Positions 8,494-18,126 of a stretch of 64,000 bases of DNA are shown here, one piece after another. Source of the DNA: JAHEJN01 sp963787285 (GTDB taxonomy: Bacteria > Actinomycetota > Acidimicrobiia > Acidimicrobiales > JAHEJN01). Under the pieces are notes generated by a model, which had not been told where the DNA came from, searched no databases, and worked only from the letters and a program-made list of their open reading frames with translations. How positions within the stretch are numbered: position 1 is the first letter of the stretch; each line of letters opens with the position of its first letter. The position numbers and the translations under genes were made by a program. The DNA is taken from contig CAWBCM010000008.1 of assembly GCA_963787285.1 (NCBI GenBank), forward strand, positions 1-64,000, given 5' to 3'.

Positions 8494-8988
8494 TCAGTAG
8501 CGGCGGCGGAGGGACACCATTTCGACCGCCGTCTCGGCGGCCTCGGCACCTTTGTTCTGACCGTCGACCGCAGCGCGGACCTCGGCCTGTTCCTGGGTCT
8601 CGGTGGTCAGGACGCCGAACACGACCGGCACGCCGGTGGCGAGGCTCACGTCGAGCGCTCCGGTGGCCGCGGCACCGGCGACGAAGTCGAAATGGGCCGT
8701 CTCGCCGCGAATGACGCATCCGAGGGTGATCACCGCATCGAAGCCGCGATCGGCCATCCACTTGGCCGCCACGGGAGTTTCGAACGCGCCAGGAACCCAT
8801 TCGACGGCAATGTCGCCACGAGCCACCCCGAGCGAGGTGAGCCGGGCGAGGGCGGCCTCGACCAACACCGTGGTGATGGCGTCGTTGAAGCGCCCGGCGA
8901 CGATGCCGACTCGCATGCCCGAGCCGTCGAGACCGGCCAGGTGGGCCCCGGGGTCGACCCCCTCGGCCCGACGGGATTCGCCGCTCAT
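8494..8988 (-). CDS. ribH: 6,7-dimethyl-8-ribityllumazine synthase
   Basis: RibH condenses the ribityl-amino-uracil with dihydroxybutanone phosphate to give lumazine, the penultimate step of riboflavin synthesis. The 164-residue sequence shows VGIVAGRFND, the substrate loop VPGAFETPVAAK, GCVIRGETAHFDFVA with the catalytic histidine, and GVLTTETQEQA. The first 25 residues look like a linker, and an internal ATG (MRVGIVAGR) is an alternative start. The gene starts 7 bases after ribBA and is the last gene of the riboflavin operon. No terminator with a T-tract was found after it. Confidence 0.96.
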   Translation of the reverse strand: MSGESRRAEGVDPGAHLAGLDGSGMRVGIVAGRFNDAITTVLVEAALARLTSLGVARGDIAVEWVPGAFETPVAAKWMADRGFDAVITLGCVIRGETAHFDFVAGAAATGALDVSLATGVPVVFGVLTTETQEQAEVRAAVDGQNKGAEAAETAVEMVSLRRRY

Positions 8989-8995
8989 CGTCGGA

Positions 8996-10228
8996 TCACG
9001 ACACCTGGTTCTCGGCGGATCCGGTGTCGTCCCCGACGAGGTGGCCCATGCGGTCGACCTTGGTCTGGAGGTACCGGATGTTCTCGGGGTTCGGCTCGAC
9101 CGACAGCGGCACCCGGTCGACGATCTCCAGACCGTAGCCCTCGAGCCCCCCGTACTTGATCGGGTTGTTGGTCATGACGCGCATCTTCTTCACGCCGAGG
9201 TCGGCCAGGATCTGGGCACCGACGCCGTACTCGCGCGAATCCACCGGCAGGCCCTGGAGCAGGTTGGCGTCGACGGTGTCGGCCCCCTCGTCCTGGAGAC
9301 CGTAGGCCCGAAGCTTGTGACCGATGCCGATGCCTCGACCCTCGTGGCCCCGCAGGTACACCACGACGCCACACCCGACCTCGCCAATGGTCTCGATCGC
9401 GCGATCGAGCTGACTCCCGCAGTCGCACCGCAGCGATCCGAGGAGGTCGCCGGTGAGACACTCGGAGTGCACCCGAACGAGGACGGGCTCGTCGGTATCG
9501 ACCTCGCCCATCGCGTAGGCGACGTGTTCGACATCGTCGATCACCGAGCGGAAGGCATAGGCGGTGAAGTCGCCGTACTTCGTGGGGATGCGGGCCGAGG
9601 CGAACCGCTCGACCAGCTTCTCCTGACGTCGTCGATAGCGAATGAGATCGGCGATGGAAATCGTGTGCAGGTCGTACTCACGACCGAACTCGAGACACTC
9701 GGGCAGCCGGGCCATGGTGCCGTCGTCGTTCACGATCTCACACAGGACTCCCACCTCGGCGCGACCCGCCATGCGGCAGAGGTCGATGGCCGCCTCGGTG
9801 TGCCCGGCCCGCTTGAGTACGCCGCCGGGCCGGGACCGCAGCGGAAAGATGTGTCCGGGGCGGGCGAACTGGTCGTAGGTGGCGTTGGGATCGGCCAGGG
9901 CGTTCACCGTGAGGGATCGATCGGCGGCACTGATGCCCGTGCTGGTCCCCTCGAGCACGTCGACGCTGATCGTGAAGGCGGTGCGCATCGATTCGGTGTT
10001 CTCGGCCACCATCAGCTGGAGGCGGAGCTCCTCGGCTCGTTCGTCGGTCATCGGAGCACAGATGACCCCCGACGTGTGCCGGATCATGAACGCCATCTTC
10101 TGCGGGGTCATCGCATCGGCGGCGATGATCAGGTCGCCCTCGTTCTCGCGGTCCTCGTCGTCGACGACGATGAGAAACTCGCCCTGGCGGTACGCCTCGA
10201 GGGCGTCTTCGATCGCTGAGAGAGTCAT
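8996..10228 (-). CDS. ribBA: Bifunctional 3,4-dihydroxy-2-butanone-4-phosphate synthase / GTP cyclohydrolase II
   Basis: This two-domain enzyme supplies both riboflavin precursors. The N-terminal domain (about residues 1-200) makes dihydroxybutanone phosphate from ribulose-5-phosphate and has DDEDRENEGDLIIAAD and the RPGHIFPLRS segment. The C-terminal domain (about 205-400) is GTP cyclohydrolase II, with zinc-binding HSECLTGDLLGSLRCDCGSQ and YLRGHEGRGIGIGHKLRAYGLQ. Length (410) is normal. The frame is open upstream, but ATG 10228 overlaps the ribE TGA (ATGA) and matches the family start, so the longer version is rejected. Confidence 0.97.
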   Translation of the reverse strand: MTLSAIEDALEAYRQGEFLIVVDDEDRENEGDLIIAADAMTPQKMAFMIRHTSGVICAPMTDERAEELRLQLMVAENTESMRTAFTISVDVLEGTSTGISAADRSLTVNALADPNATYDQFARPGHIFPLRSRPGGVLKRAGHTEAAIDLCRMAGRAEVGVLCEIVNDDGTMARLPECLEFGREYDLHTISIADLIRYRRRQEKLVERFASARIPTKYGDFTAYAFRSVIDDVEHVAYAMGEVDTDEPVLVRVHSECLTGDLLGSLRCDCGSQLDRAIETIGEVGCGVVVYLRGHEGRGIGIGHKLRAYGLQDEGADTVDANLLQGLPVDSREYGVGAQILADLGVKKMRVMTNNPIKYGGLEGYGLEIVDRVPLSVEPNPENIRYLQTKVDRMGHLVGDDTGSAENQVS

Positions 10229-10863
10229 GCGAGTTGGTCCCCGGTGGTGGTCGGTCGGGAGCGGTCGATGACGCCGGCGTGCAGCAGACGTTCGACATAC
10301 TTGCCCAGGATGTCGGTTTCGACGTTCACCGTATCGCCGACCCGCCGCCGGCCGAGCGTCGTGACGGCCCAGGTGTGGGGGATCACGGCCACGTCGAACT
10401 GCGCCTCGTCGACCGATGCGACCGTGAGGCTGATCCCGTCGAGCGCGATGGAGCCCTTCTCGACCACGTACTGGCCCAGTTGTGGCGGGGCGGCGAAGGT
10501 GAACCTCCACGAGCCGTCGTCGAGCTCGACGATGTTCATCACGGTGCCGACACCATCGACGTGACCCTGCACGACGTGGCCGCCATAGCGGCCGCCGACG
10601 GCCAGTGGCCGCTCCAGATTCACACGATCGCCGGCGACGAGGCGCCCCAGATTCGTGCGGTCGAGGGTCTCGGGAACCGCGTCGGCCACCCAGTGGTCGG
10701 TGGAGAGCTCGGTGACGGTGAGACAGCACCCGTTCACCGAGATGGATGCCCCGACGGTTGCGTCGCTCAGGACGGTTCTGGCCTCGATCGTGATCGACGC
10801 GCCGGCGCCGTGGGGGTCGACCGACCGCACCCGACCCAGTTCCTCGATGATTCCCGTGAACAT
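10225..10863 (-). CDS. ribE: Riboflavin synthase alpha chain
   Basis: Riboflavin synthase dismutates two lumazines into riboflavin and a pyrimidine that is recycled by RibH. The 212-residue product has the two barrel repeats of the family. The first starts MFTGIIEELGRV and includes SVNGCCLTV; the second has GGHVVQGHVDGVG and IALDGISLTV. The extra N-terminal stretch of the open frame is dropped because MFTGIIE is the canonical start. That ATG overlaps the upstream permease stop by one base (TGATG), and the TGA overlaps the ribBA ATG. Confidence 0.96.
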   Translation of the reverse strand: MFTGIIEELGRVRSVDPHGAGASITIEARTVLSDATVGASISVNGCCLTVTELSTDHWVADAVPETLDRTNLGRLVAGDRVNLERPLAVGGRYGGHVVQGHVDGVGTVMNIVELDDGSWRFTFAAPPQLGQYVVEKGSIALDGISLTVASVDEAQFDVAVIPHTWAVTTLGRRRVGDTVNVETDILGKYVERLLHAGVIDRSRPTTTGDQLA

Positions 10864-11600
10864 CACCACCACCCGACGAGACGACCGGACAGAGCCACGA
10901 CGGCCAACAGGAGCACCGGCCGCAGCAGCCTCTCCCCACCTTTGACGGTGAGGCGGGCGCCCACAAATCCGCCGGCCGCGAACCCGGCGCCGAGCACGAG
11001 TGCAGGTCCCCACGCCACCTGGTCGTTGGCGATGAAGACGGGCAGCGCGGAGAGCGCCAGTGCGATGGTGATCACCACCTTCACGGCGTTGGCGTTGACG
11101 AGATCGAAACCCGAACGAGACAGGGCCGCGACCAGCAGCAGCCCGACGCCGGCTTGGAAGGCGCCGCCGTAGAGGCCGACGAGGAAGAACATGATGCTCG
11201 ATCCGGTTGCTCCGAACCGCTCGCCGGCATCGATCCGGGTGCGCCGCGGCCAGAACGACACCACGAGGAGTGGGATCATCAGCACCCCGAAGATCTTCTC
11301 GAAGGTGTCGTCGGCGAGCTGGCCGACGACGGCGGCACCGATGACCGAACCGACCACCACCGGGATGAGGACCGGCACGGCGCGGCGAACCACGTCGAGG
11401 CCCTGCTGTCGGAACGACCAGGTGGCCACCAGCGACGAGGTGAGCACGCCCACTCGGTTGCTGCCGTTGGCCACGTTGCCGGGCACGCCGGCGAGCACGA
11501 GCAGCGGCACGGTGAGCAGCGATCCCCCGCCGGCCATCGTGTTGATGGTGCCCGCCGCGATACCGCCGACCACGAGCAGCACGCCTTCCCAGAACGTCAC
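10863..11600 (-). CDS. TauE/SafE family membrane permease
   Basis: The 245-residue hydrophobic protein has about eight membrane segments. It opens with the family pattern GIAAGTINTMAGGGSLLTVPLL and has the second repeat FFLVGLYGGAFQAGVGLLL. TauE/SafE proteins export or import small anions such as sulfite, sulfoacetate or carboxylates. Here it is locked into the flavin operon: its ATG overlaps the ribF stop by 4 bases and its TGA overlaps the ribE ATG by one. A role in moving a flavin pathway intermediate or related anion is possible but unproven. Family membership is firm; the substrate is not known. Confidence 0.85.
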   Translation of the reverse strand: MTFWEGVLLVVGGIAAGTINTMAGGGSLLTVPLLVLAGVPGNVANGSNRVGVLTSSLVATWSFRQQGLDVVRRAVPVLIPVVVGSVIGAAVVGQLADDTFEKIFGVLMIPLLVVSFWPRRTRIDAGERFGATGSSIMFFLVGLYGGAFQAGVGLLLVAALSRSGFDLVNANAVKVVITIALALSALPVFIANDQVAWGPALVLGAGFAAGGFVGARLTVKGGERLLRPVLLLAVVALSGRLVGWW

Positions 11601-12556
11601 CGGGCGAGCAGTTCTCGGGTGGTCGCGACGTCGTCGTTCAGTTGCTCGATGAGGGCTTCGAGGGAGTCGAACGCCTGCTGTTTTCGCACCATCGCCACGA
11701 ACTGGAGCCGCGCCTTGTCACCGTAGAGATCACCGTCGAAGTCGAGGAGATGGGCCTCGAGCAGCAGTACGCCGTGCTGGTCGTAGAAGTGGGGGCGGGT
11801 GCCGAGCGAGATCGCGGTGGCATGCCGTGTCCCGTCGGGCCTCACGTACCACCCGGCGTACACGCCGTCGGTCGGCAGGAGCCGGTCGGGGGCGACGGTG
11901 ATGTTGGCGGTGGGAAAGCCGAGCTCGCGGCCGCGCTTGTCACCCGACTCGACGACGCCGCGCACCTCGTAGGCACGCGTGAGCATGGCGTTGGCCGTGG
12001 TGAGATCGCCGACAGCCAGCGCACGGCGAATAGCCGTCGACGACACCTGCGCATGGTCGCGGGCCGGCCGGCCGTCGAGCCCGACCAGACCCAACCCGTG
12101 TACCTCGAACCCGTGACGCTCGCCGAGCTCGCGGAGCAGAGCCACGTTTCCCTGGCGCTGGTGGCCGAAGTGGAAATCCTCGCCCACGACCACGAGACGG
12201 GCCCGAACCTGTTCGACGAGCACGTTCGCCACGAAGTCCTCGGCGCTCTCGGCCGCCCGCGCCTCGTCGAAGGTGACGACCACCACGTGATCGACACCGG
12301 TGGCCTCGAGCAGCTCGAGCTTCTGCTCGAGGTCGGTGAGGACCAAGGGTGCGGAGTCCGGACGTACTACCGATGCCGGATGTCGGTCGAAGGTCACCAC
12401 CGCTGACTCGAGGCCCCGGTCGGCTGCTGCGGCCCGGATGGACGTGATGACCGCCTGATGACCACGATGCACGCCGTCGTACGCTCCAATGGTGACGGCA
12501 GTGCCCGTTGCAGGTCTCTCGAATGAATCGCCGGCCCGGATCACCTGCACCCGCAC
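11597..12556 (-). CDS. ribF: Bifunctional riboflavin kinase / FAD synthetase
   Basis: RibF phosphorylates riboflavin to FMN and adenylates FMN to FAD. In 319 residues the N-terminal nucleotidyltransferase domain has GAYDGVHRGHQAVI, VVVTFD, VGEDFHFGHQRQGN and SSTAIRRAL. The C-terminal flavokinase domain has VVESGDKRGRELGFPTANI and DGVYAGWY. The gene lies 48 bases after truB, a common pairing, and overlaps the permease gene by 4 bases. It thus bridges the translation cluster and the riboflavin genes. Confidence 0.97.
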   Translation of the reverse strand: MRVQVIRAGDSFERPATGTAVTIGAYDGVHRGHQAVITSIRAAAADRGLESAVVTFDRHPASVVRPDSAPLVLTDLEQKLELLEATGVDHVVVVTFDEARAAESAEDFVANVLVEQVRARLVVVGEDFHFGHQRQGNVALLRELGERHGFEVHGLGLVGLDGRPARDHAQVSSTAIRRALAVGDLTTANAMLTRAYEVRGVVESGDKRGRELGFPTANITVAPDRLLPTDGVYAGWYVRPDGTRHATAISLGTRPHFYDQHGVLLLEAHLLDFDGDLYGDKARLQFVAMVRKQQAFDSLEALIEQLNDDVATTRELLAR

Positions 12557-12604
12557 AGGCTAACGGTGCCTCGACACGCCCGAGCACCGACGGATCGGCC
12601 GGGG

Positions 12605-13474
12605 TCAGCCTGCGAGCACGACGGCCGGCTTGGCCCGATTGTCGTCGTACGGCTCGTACATCGCGAGCAGCGCCCCCGAGTCGTCGCAGACCCGCCAGGG
12701 GCCGTCTCCTTCGATCCCCAGCAGCGGACGATCGAGCACCTTGCCGTGGCCGACCGCCGTCGCCGCTTCGGCCGAGACGATCACTGCGGGATAGTCGCGC
12801 AGTCCCTCGGCGGGGCGGAGCAGCACGGCCTCGTCGATCGGATGCGCGTCGGCCTCGGAGAAGGATCCGATGGCGGTACGACGCAGATCACGTAGATGCG
12901 CGCCCCCGCCCAGCGCCGCGCCGATGTCGGCGGCCAATGTGCGAACGTAGGTGCCCGACGAGCACGAGACCTCGATGCGGAAGGTTCCACGAGCCTCGTC
13001 GATCGAAGTGACCGCCAGCGCATGGATCGACACGGGTCGGGGCGGACGATCGATCTCGCGCCCCTCGCGGGCCAGCTCGTGCAATCGTCGGCCGTCGATC
13101 TTGACCGCCGAGACCATCGGCGGCACCTGCATGATGTCGCCGACGAACCCGGCGGCGGCGCTTTCGATCTGCGCCACCGTGACGCCCGACATGTCGTGGG
13201 TGGTCGTGACCGTCCCACTGTCGTCGAGCGTGTCGGTCTCGGTGCCGAGCACGACGGTGGTCGTGTAGGTCTTGGGCAGATCGGTCAGGAACCGCAGCAG
13301 CCGCGTCGCCCGTCCCACGCCCAGGAGCAGCAGGCCCGTCGCCCCGGGGTCGAGCGTGCCGGAGTGGCCGACCTTGCGGGTTCCGAACACCTTGCGGCCG
13401 CGAGCGACGACATCATGTGAGGTGAGTCCGGCTTCCTTGTCGATCACCGCAATGCCCAGCGGGGCCTCAGGCAT
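12605..13474 (-). CDS. truB: tRNA pseudouridine(55) synthase
   Basis: TruB makes the universal pseudouridine at position 55 of tRNA. The 289-residue sequence contains IDKEAGLTSHDVV, the catalytic aspartate motif VGHSGTLDPGATGLL and the PUA-region-like C-terminus. PPMVSAVKIDGRRLHELAREG and SCSSGTYVRTLAADIG are also typical. ATG 13474 (MPEAPLGIAV) overlaps the end of rbfA by 8 bases and was chosen over the longer frame, whose extra N-terminus is the opposite frame of rbfA. Confidence 0.96.
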   Translation of the reverse strand: MPEAPLGIAVIDKEAGLTSHDVVARGRKVFGTRKVGHSGTLDPGATGLLLLGVGRATRLLRFLTDLPKTYTTTVVLGTETDTLDDSGTVTTTHDMSGVTVAQIESAAAGFVGDIMQVPPMVSAVKIDGRRLHELAREGREIDRPPRPVSIHALAVTSIDEARGTFRIEVSCSSGTYVRTLAADIGAALGGGAHLRDLRRTAIGSFSEADAHPIDEAVLLRPAEGLRDYPAVIVSAEAATAVGHGKVLDRPLLGIEGDGPWRVCDDSGALLAMYEPYDDNRAKPAVVLAG

Positions 13475-13865
13475 CGCCGGCTTCGGGGTTCGGCTCGTAG
13501 TCCTGGGCGGTGTACTCGACGTTCGCGAGGATCTCCTCGATGCGAGCACCGTCGCGGATGCCGGGATCGGGGTGGAACTCGAGCCGCGGCGTGTGCCGCA
13601 GCCGAGTGCGTTTCGCCACCGCGGTGCGCAACGACCCGGCGTGTTCGGCGAGCGCCTCGGAGATCTCGTCGTCGTCGCCACCGAAGCTCGACCAGAACAC
13701 CTTCGCCAGTGACAGCTCGTTGTCGACCTCGACCCCGGAGATGGTGAGCAGGCCGAGACGTTCGTCCTCCAGCTCGGTGAGCTCGTCGCCCAGGATGCGC
13801 CGGATCAGCTCGCCGACCCGATCGCCCTTCTCGTAACCCTTCTTGCCTGACCGACGCCGTGCCAT
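13467..13865 (-). CDS. rbfA: 30S ribosome-binding factor RbfA
   Basis: RbfA binds immature 30S subunits and assists 16S rRNA 5'-end maturation, notably in the cold. The 132-residue product has the single KH-like fold signature: RVGELIRRILGDELTEL, LLTISGVEVDNELSLAKVFWS, and RLRHTPRLEFHPD. It starts at ATG 13865 (MARRRSGKKG), 10 bases after infB, and its end overlaps truB by 8 bases. The order infB-rbfA-truB is widely conserved. Confidence 0.93.
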   Translation of the reverse strand: MARRRSGKKGYEKGDRVGELIRRILGDELTELEDERLGLLTISGVEVDNELSLAKVFWSSFGGDDDEISEALAEHAGSLRTAVAKRTRLRHTPRLEFHPDPGIRDGARIEEILANVEYTAQDYEPNPEAGDA

Positions 13866-13875
13866 GCGGGGCTCC

Positions 13876-16561
13876 CTAGGTGCGGGGGACTTCGCGATCC
13901 TCGTAGGTCTCGATGATGTCACCCGGCTTGAGGTCTTGGAAGTCGGAGAGCCCGATGCCGCACTCGAAGCCCGAGGCGACCTCTCGCGTGTCTTCCTTGA
14001 ACCGTCGCAGCGAGGCGATCTCGCCGTTCCAGATCACCGTGCCCTCGCGGAGGAAGCGAACCTTCGAGCCACGGGTGATCACCCCGTTGGTGACATAACA
14101 ACCGGCGATGGCGCCCACCCGCGGCACGCGGAAGATCTCGCGGACCTCGGCTTCGCCGGTGACCACTTCCTCGAACTCGGGCTCGAGCATGCCCACGATC
14201 GCCGCTTCGATGTCCTCGAGGAGGTTGTAGATGATCTCGTAGGTACGGATCTCGACATGCTCCTGCTCGGCGAGCTCCCGTGCCTTGCGATCGGGGCGCA
14301 CGTTGAAGCCGATGATGGTGGCATTCGATGCCGCGGCCAGTTGCACGTCGTTCTCGGTGATCCCACCTACGCCGCGGTGCACGAACGCGAGCTTCACCTC
14401 GTCGCGTCCGAGCTTGTTGAGGCTGTCGGTGAGCGCCTCGAGCGAGCCGTTCACGTCGGCCTTGGCGATGAGGTTCAAGGTGGCGGCCTCACCGGCCTGG
14501 ATCTGGCTGAAGATGTCCTCGAGTCTGGCGCCGCCACCGAGAGCCGACGAGGTCTCGCGGCCGATGGTGGCCTGACGTTGCCAGTGCTCGCGCGTTCCGG
14601 CGACGCGGCTGGCGACCTTCTCGTTCGGCGCGACAACGAACTCGTCACCCGCATCGCAGACGTCGGACAGGCCGAGCACCTGCACCGGACGAGACGGACC
14701 GGCCTCGGTGAGGCTCTCGCCGTGGTCGTCGATGAGGGCCCGGACCCGTCCCCATGCGGCGCCGGCAACCACCGGATCGCCGACGTTGAGCGTGCCGTCT
14801 TGGACGAGCAACGTGGCCACCGGGCCGCGACCGATGTCGAGGTGGGACTCGAGCACGACGCCCTGGGCCCGACCGTCCGGGGGCGCGGAGGTCTTCGAGC
14901 TCGGACACCACGATGAGCTGTTCGAGCAGATCGTCGATGCCGAGGTTCTCGAGGGCCGAGATCTCGACGGTGATGGTGTCGCCGCCCCACGACTCGGGGA
15001 CGAGACTGCGCTCGGCGAGCTGGCTGAGCACGCGCTGGGGATCGGCGTTGTCGCGGTCGATCTTGTTGATCGCCACCACGATCGGGACATCGGCGGCGCG
15101 AGCGTGACTGATCGCCTCTTCGGTCTGGGGCATGATGCCGTCGTCGGCCGCCACCACCAGCACGACGATGTCGGTGGCCTCGGCGCCGCGAGCTCGCATG
15201 GCCGTGAAGGCCTCGTGACCCGGGGTGTCGATGAACGTGAGCGTGTGACCGTTGTGCTCGGTCTGGTAGGCACCGATGTGTTGAGTGATGCCGCCGGCTT
15301 CGCCTTCGACGACGTTGGCGCTGCGAATGCGGTCGAGCAGCTTGGTCTTGCCGTGATCGACGTGACCCATGACGGTGATGACCGGCGGCCGGACAGGCCC
15401 GATGTCGTCACCCTCGAGCTCGTCTTCCTCGCTGATCGGCTCGATACCGAGCATCTTCTTCAGCTCGACCTCTTGCTCCTCGCCCGGATCGACGAGCCGG
15501 ATCTCTGCACCGATCTCGGCAGTGAACAGCTCGATCATGTCATCGGACAACGACTGTGTCGCGGTGACCATCTCGCCGTGCTGCATGAGGAACCGGACGA
15601 CGTCGGCGGCCGTTCGGCTCACCTTGGGCCCGAGCTCCTGAGGCGTGGTGGCCCGCTCGATGACGATGACGCCGTCGGGGACGGGGGCATCTTCGGGCGT
15701 GTAGGTGGCGACCTCCATCGGCTGGAGCTCTTCGAGGTTGCGACGACGACGACGACCCTTGCGGCGACGCTGCTGGCGCTGCGGCCCACCACCGGGACGG
15801 CCACCACCACCGGGACGGCCACCGCCGCCGGGGCTGGCACCACCGGGGCTGTCGCCACTCGGGCGCGGACCGGAACCGCCGCCGGGGCGCGGACCGCTGG
15901 GGCCGCGACGTTCGGGGGCGGTCCGGCCGCCGAGGCCTGGTGGTGGCGGAATGGGTTTGCCCGTGATCGACCGGGGAGGGGCCGGAGGCGGCGGAATCGG
16001 CTTGCCGGACGCGCCCTTCGGCGCCGTGGCCGGATCGGCCTTGGCCGTGGGCGCCGGACGCATGGCCGGATCGGACGAGCGAGGCGTGCGCGGTGGTGGG
16101 GAGCTCGGAGCCTTCTCGGCGGGGGTGGACACCGGCGCCGGGGCCAACCGAGGACCGGAGGAGCCGCTGGAGGTGACGACGCGCTTGGGCTTGGCGGGAG
16201 TGGCGCGTGCGGGGGCAGGCGGCGTGGCGGGCGCGTCGGCCGCAGGGGATTCGGCGACCGGGGCGGCGGCCGGGGCCTCGACGGTGGGCGGAGCGGCCGG
16301 GGTGGCCGGTGCCGGCTTCGGGGGTGCCTTCTCGGCCGCGGGTTGAGCGGCGGCGGGCTCGTCGGCTTCCTGATCGGGGGCGACTTCGCGGATCAGACCT
16401 TCTCGCTCGGCCTTGCGACGAACGCGGTCAGCCTGCGCGTCGACGATGCTCGACGAGTGGCTCTTCACCCCGATCCCCAGCGCTTCGCAGAGGTCGATGG
16501 CTTCTTTGTTCGTCATACCGAGCTCACGAGCGAGCTCGTACACCCTGATCTTCTTCGGCAC
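13876..16561 (-). CDS. infB: Translation initiation factor IF-2, interrupted by a +1 frameshift
   Basis: IF-2 is the GTPase that brings initiator tRNA to the ribosome. The first part (GTG 16561 to about 14884) starts MPKKIRVYELARELGMTNKEAI, has a long Ala/Pro/Gly-rich linker, and then the G domain: GHVDHGKT, DTPGHEAF and NKID. It reads through SELEDLRA. The rest (from about 14878 to 13876) continues with GRAQGVVLESHLD, GRGPVATLLVQ and the C-terminal initiator-tRNA domain, but one base downstream. The join is a run of five G on the plus strand at 14879-14883. Removing one base restores a normal IF-2 of about 894 residues. Because IF-2 is essential, an assembly or sequencing error is likelier than a true break. 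No ylxR gene separates it from nusA. Confidence 0.9.
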
Positions 16562-16694
16562 GGTCGGGCGGTGACCCTTTCCTCGTCAGTACTTCACGGT
16601 GTTCCCTCGGGAATGACCCGGGCAACGGTGTCTCGGCGCGTCGAACGATCGACCCGGCGATACTTCCGCCTACGATAGGCCCGTCGCCGTCGAA

Positions 16695-16714
16695 GTCCGC
16701 CCCGATGGGCGGAC
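16695..16714 (-). terminator. Hairpin between nusA and infB
   Basis: A perfect 8-bp inverted repeat (GTCCGCCC and GGGCGGAC, 4-nt loop) lies 7 bases past the nusA stop. No T-tract follows on the minus strand, so it may be a weak terminator, an RNA-stability element or chance. The whole gap 16562-16721 shows no gene; the small ylxR gene often found here is absent. Confidence 0.35.
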
Positions 16715-16721
16715 GGCGGGC

Positions 16722-18126
16722 TCACTCCTCGTCGGTGGCCTCGACATCGGCGACTGCGGCCCCATCGCCAGATTCGCCGCCTTCGGCGGGTTCGGGCGTC
16801 GGGTCGGGGCCGTCGCCGTCATCGGCAGCCTTGGCGTCGGCCTCGGCGGTCTCGACATCGGCGGCCTCGGCGTCGGTCTCCACGGCCTCGACATCGGCGG
16901 CCTTGGCGTCACCCTCGACATCGGCGGCCTTGTCGTCGGCGGCCTTCGCGTCACCCTCGACATCGGCGGCCTTGTCGTCGGCGGCCTTGTCGTCGGCGAC
17001 CTCGTCGTCGGCCTCGTTGGTCTCGACCGCCTCGGTCCAAGCGCCGGCGGAGAAGCCCTCGCTGCCGTCGGCAGGCTTCCACACCTGCTCGCCGGTGTCC
17101 TCGTCGGTCACCCACTCGCCCTCGGCCCAGTCGACCTCGGCGTAGGCGGCCTCTTCGGCCATCTGGGTCTCGCTCTTGATGTCGATGCGCCAACCGGTGA
17201 GCCGGGCCGACAGACGGGCGTTCTGGCCCTCCTTGCCGATGGCGAGGGACAGCTCGCGATCGGGCACCACCACGGTGGCGGTGCCGGTCTCGTCGTCGAG
17301 TAGCACCTCTTTGACCTTGGCCGGTGACAGCGCCTTCATGACGAACTCGGCCGGATCCTCCGAGAAGGGGACGATGTCGATCTTCTCGGATCGGAGCTCG
17401 TTCACCACCATGCGGACGCGTGCTCCCCGGGCGCCGACGCACGCGCCGACCGGGTCGACGTTGGAATCGTTGGACCACACCGCGATCTTGGTCCGATGGC
17501 CGGGCTCGCGGGCACAGGCCTTGATCTCGACGACACCGTCGGCGATCTCGGGAACCTCGAGCTCGAACAGCCGCCGGATCAGGCCGGGATGGGTCCGGCT
17601 GACCACGATCTGGGGACCCTTGGCCGTCTTGCGGACCTCGACGATGTAGGCCTTGAGGCGAGTGTTGCCTTCGGGCCGCTCGTAGGGAACCTGCTCGGCC
17701 TGGGGCAACAGCGCCTCGACGCGACCGAGGTCGAGCAGCGTGTAGCGACTGTCGCTCTGCTGGATGATCCCGGTGACGATGTCGCCCTCGCGTCCGGCGT
17801 ACTCCTCGTACTTGAGCTCGCGCTCGGCCTCGCGGATGCGCTGGTTCATCACCTGTTTCGCGGTCTGGGCCGCTATCCGCCCGAAGTTGTCGGGGGTGAC
17901 GTCGAGCTCGGGTCCGATCGGCTCGCCGTCCTCGTCGATGTCGCTGGGCGAAGACCCGGATCTCCATGGTGTCGGGATCGATCGTGACCCACGCGTAGTC
18001 ATAGGCGTCGTCGCTTCGCTTGTAGGCCGACTCCAGCGCGTCGGCCAGGGCGGCGAACAACGTGTCGACCGAGATGCCGCGATCGGCAGCCAGGGCCTGA
18101 AGCGCCTCCATCATGTCGGGGTTCAT
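16722..18126 (-). CDS. nusA: Transcription termination/antitermination factor NusA, with a +1 frameshift
   Basis: NusA binds RNA polymerase and modulates pausing, termination and antitermination. The first 60 codons from ATG 18126 (MNPDMMEALQALAADRGISV to DTMEIRVFAQ) are in one frame. The continuation DIDEDGEPIGPELDVTPDNF is one base further on, with the surplus base at about 17943. Downstream are S1 (GIIQQSDSRYTLLDLG), KH1 and KH2 (CVGARGARVRMVVNEL, IGKEGQNARLSARLTGWRID). The last 110 residues or so are an acidic Ala/Asp/Glu tail with near-repeats (AADVEGDAKAADDK). Corrected length is about 467. The ATG overlaps the rimP stop (ATGA), the classic rimP-nusA arrangement. Confidence 0.9.

Noticed and set aside
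10201..13480. FMN riboswitch in the flavin operon
   Set aside because: Genes are packed with overlaps or gaps below 50 bases, leaving no room for a leader of riboswitch length before ribF or ribE.
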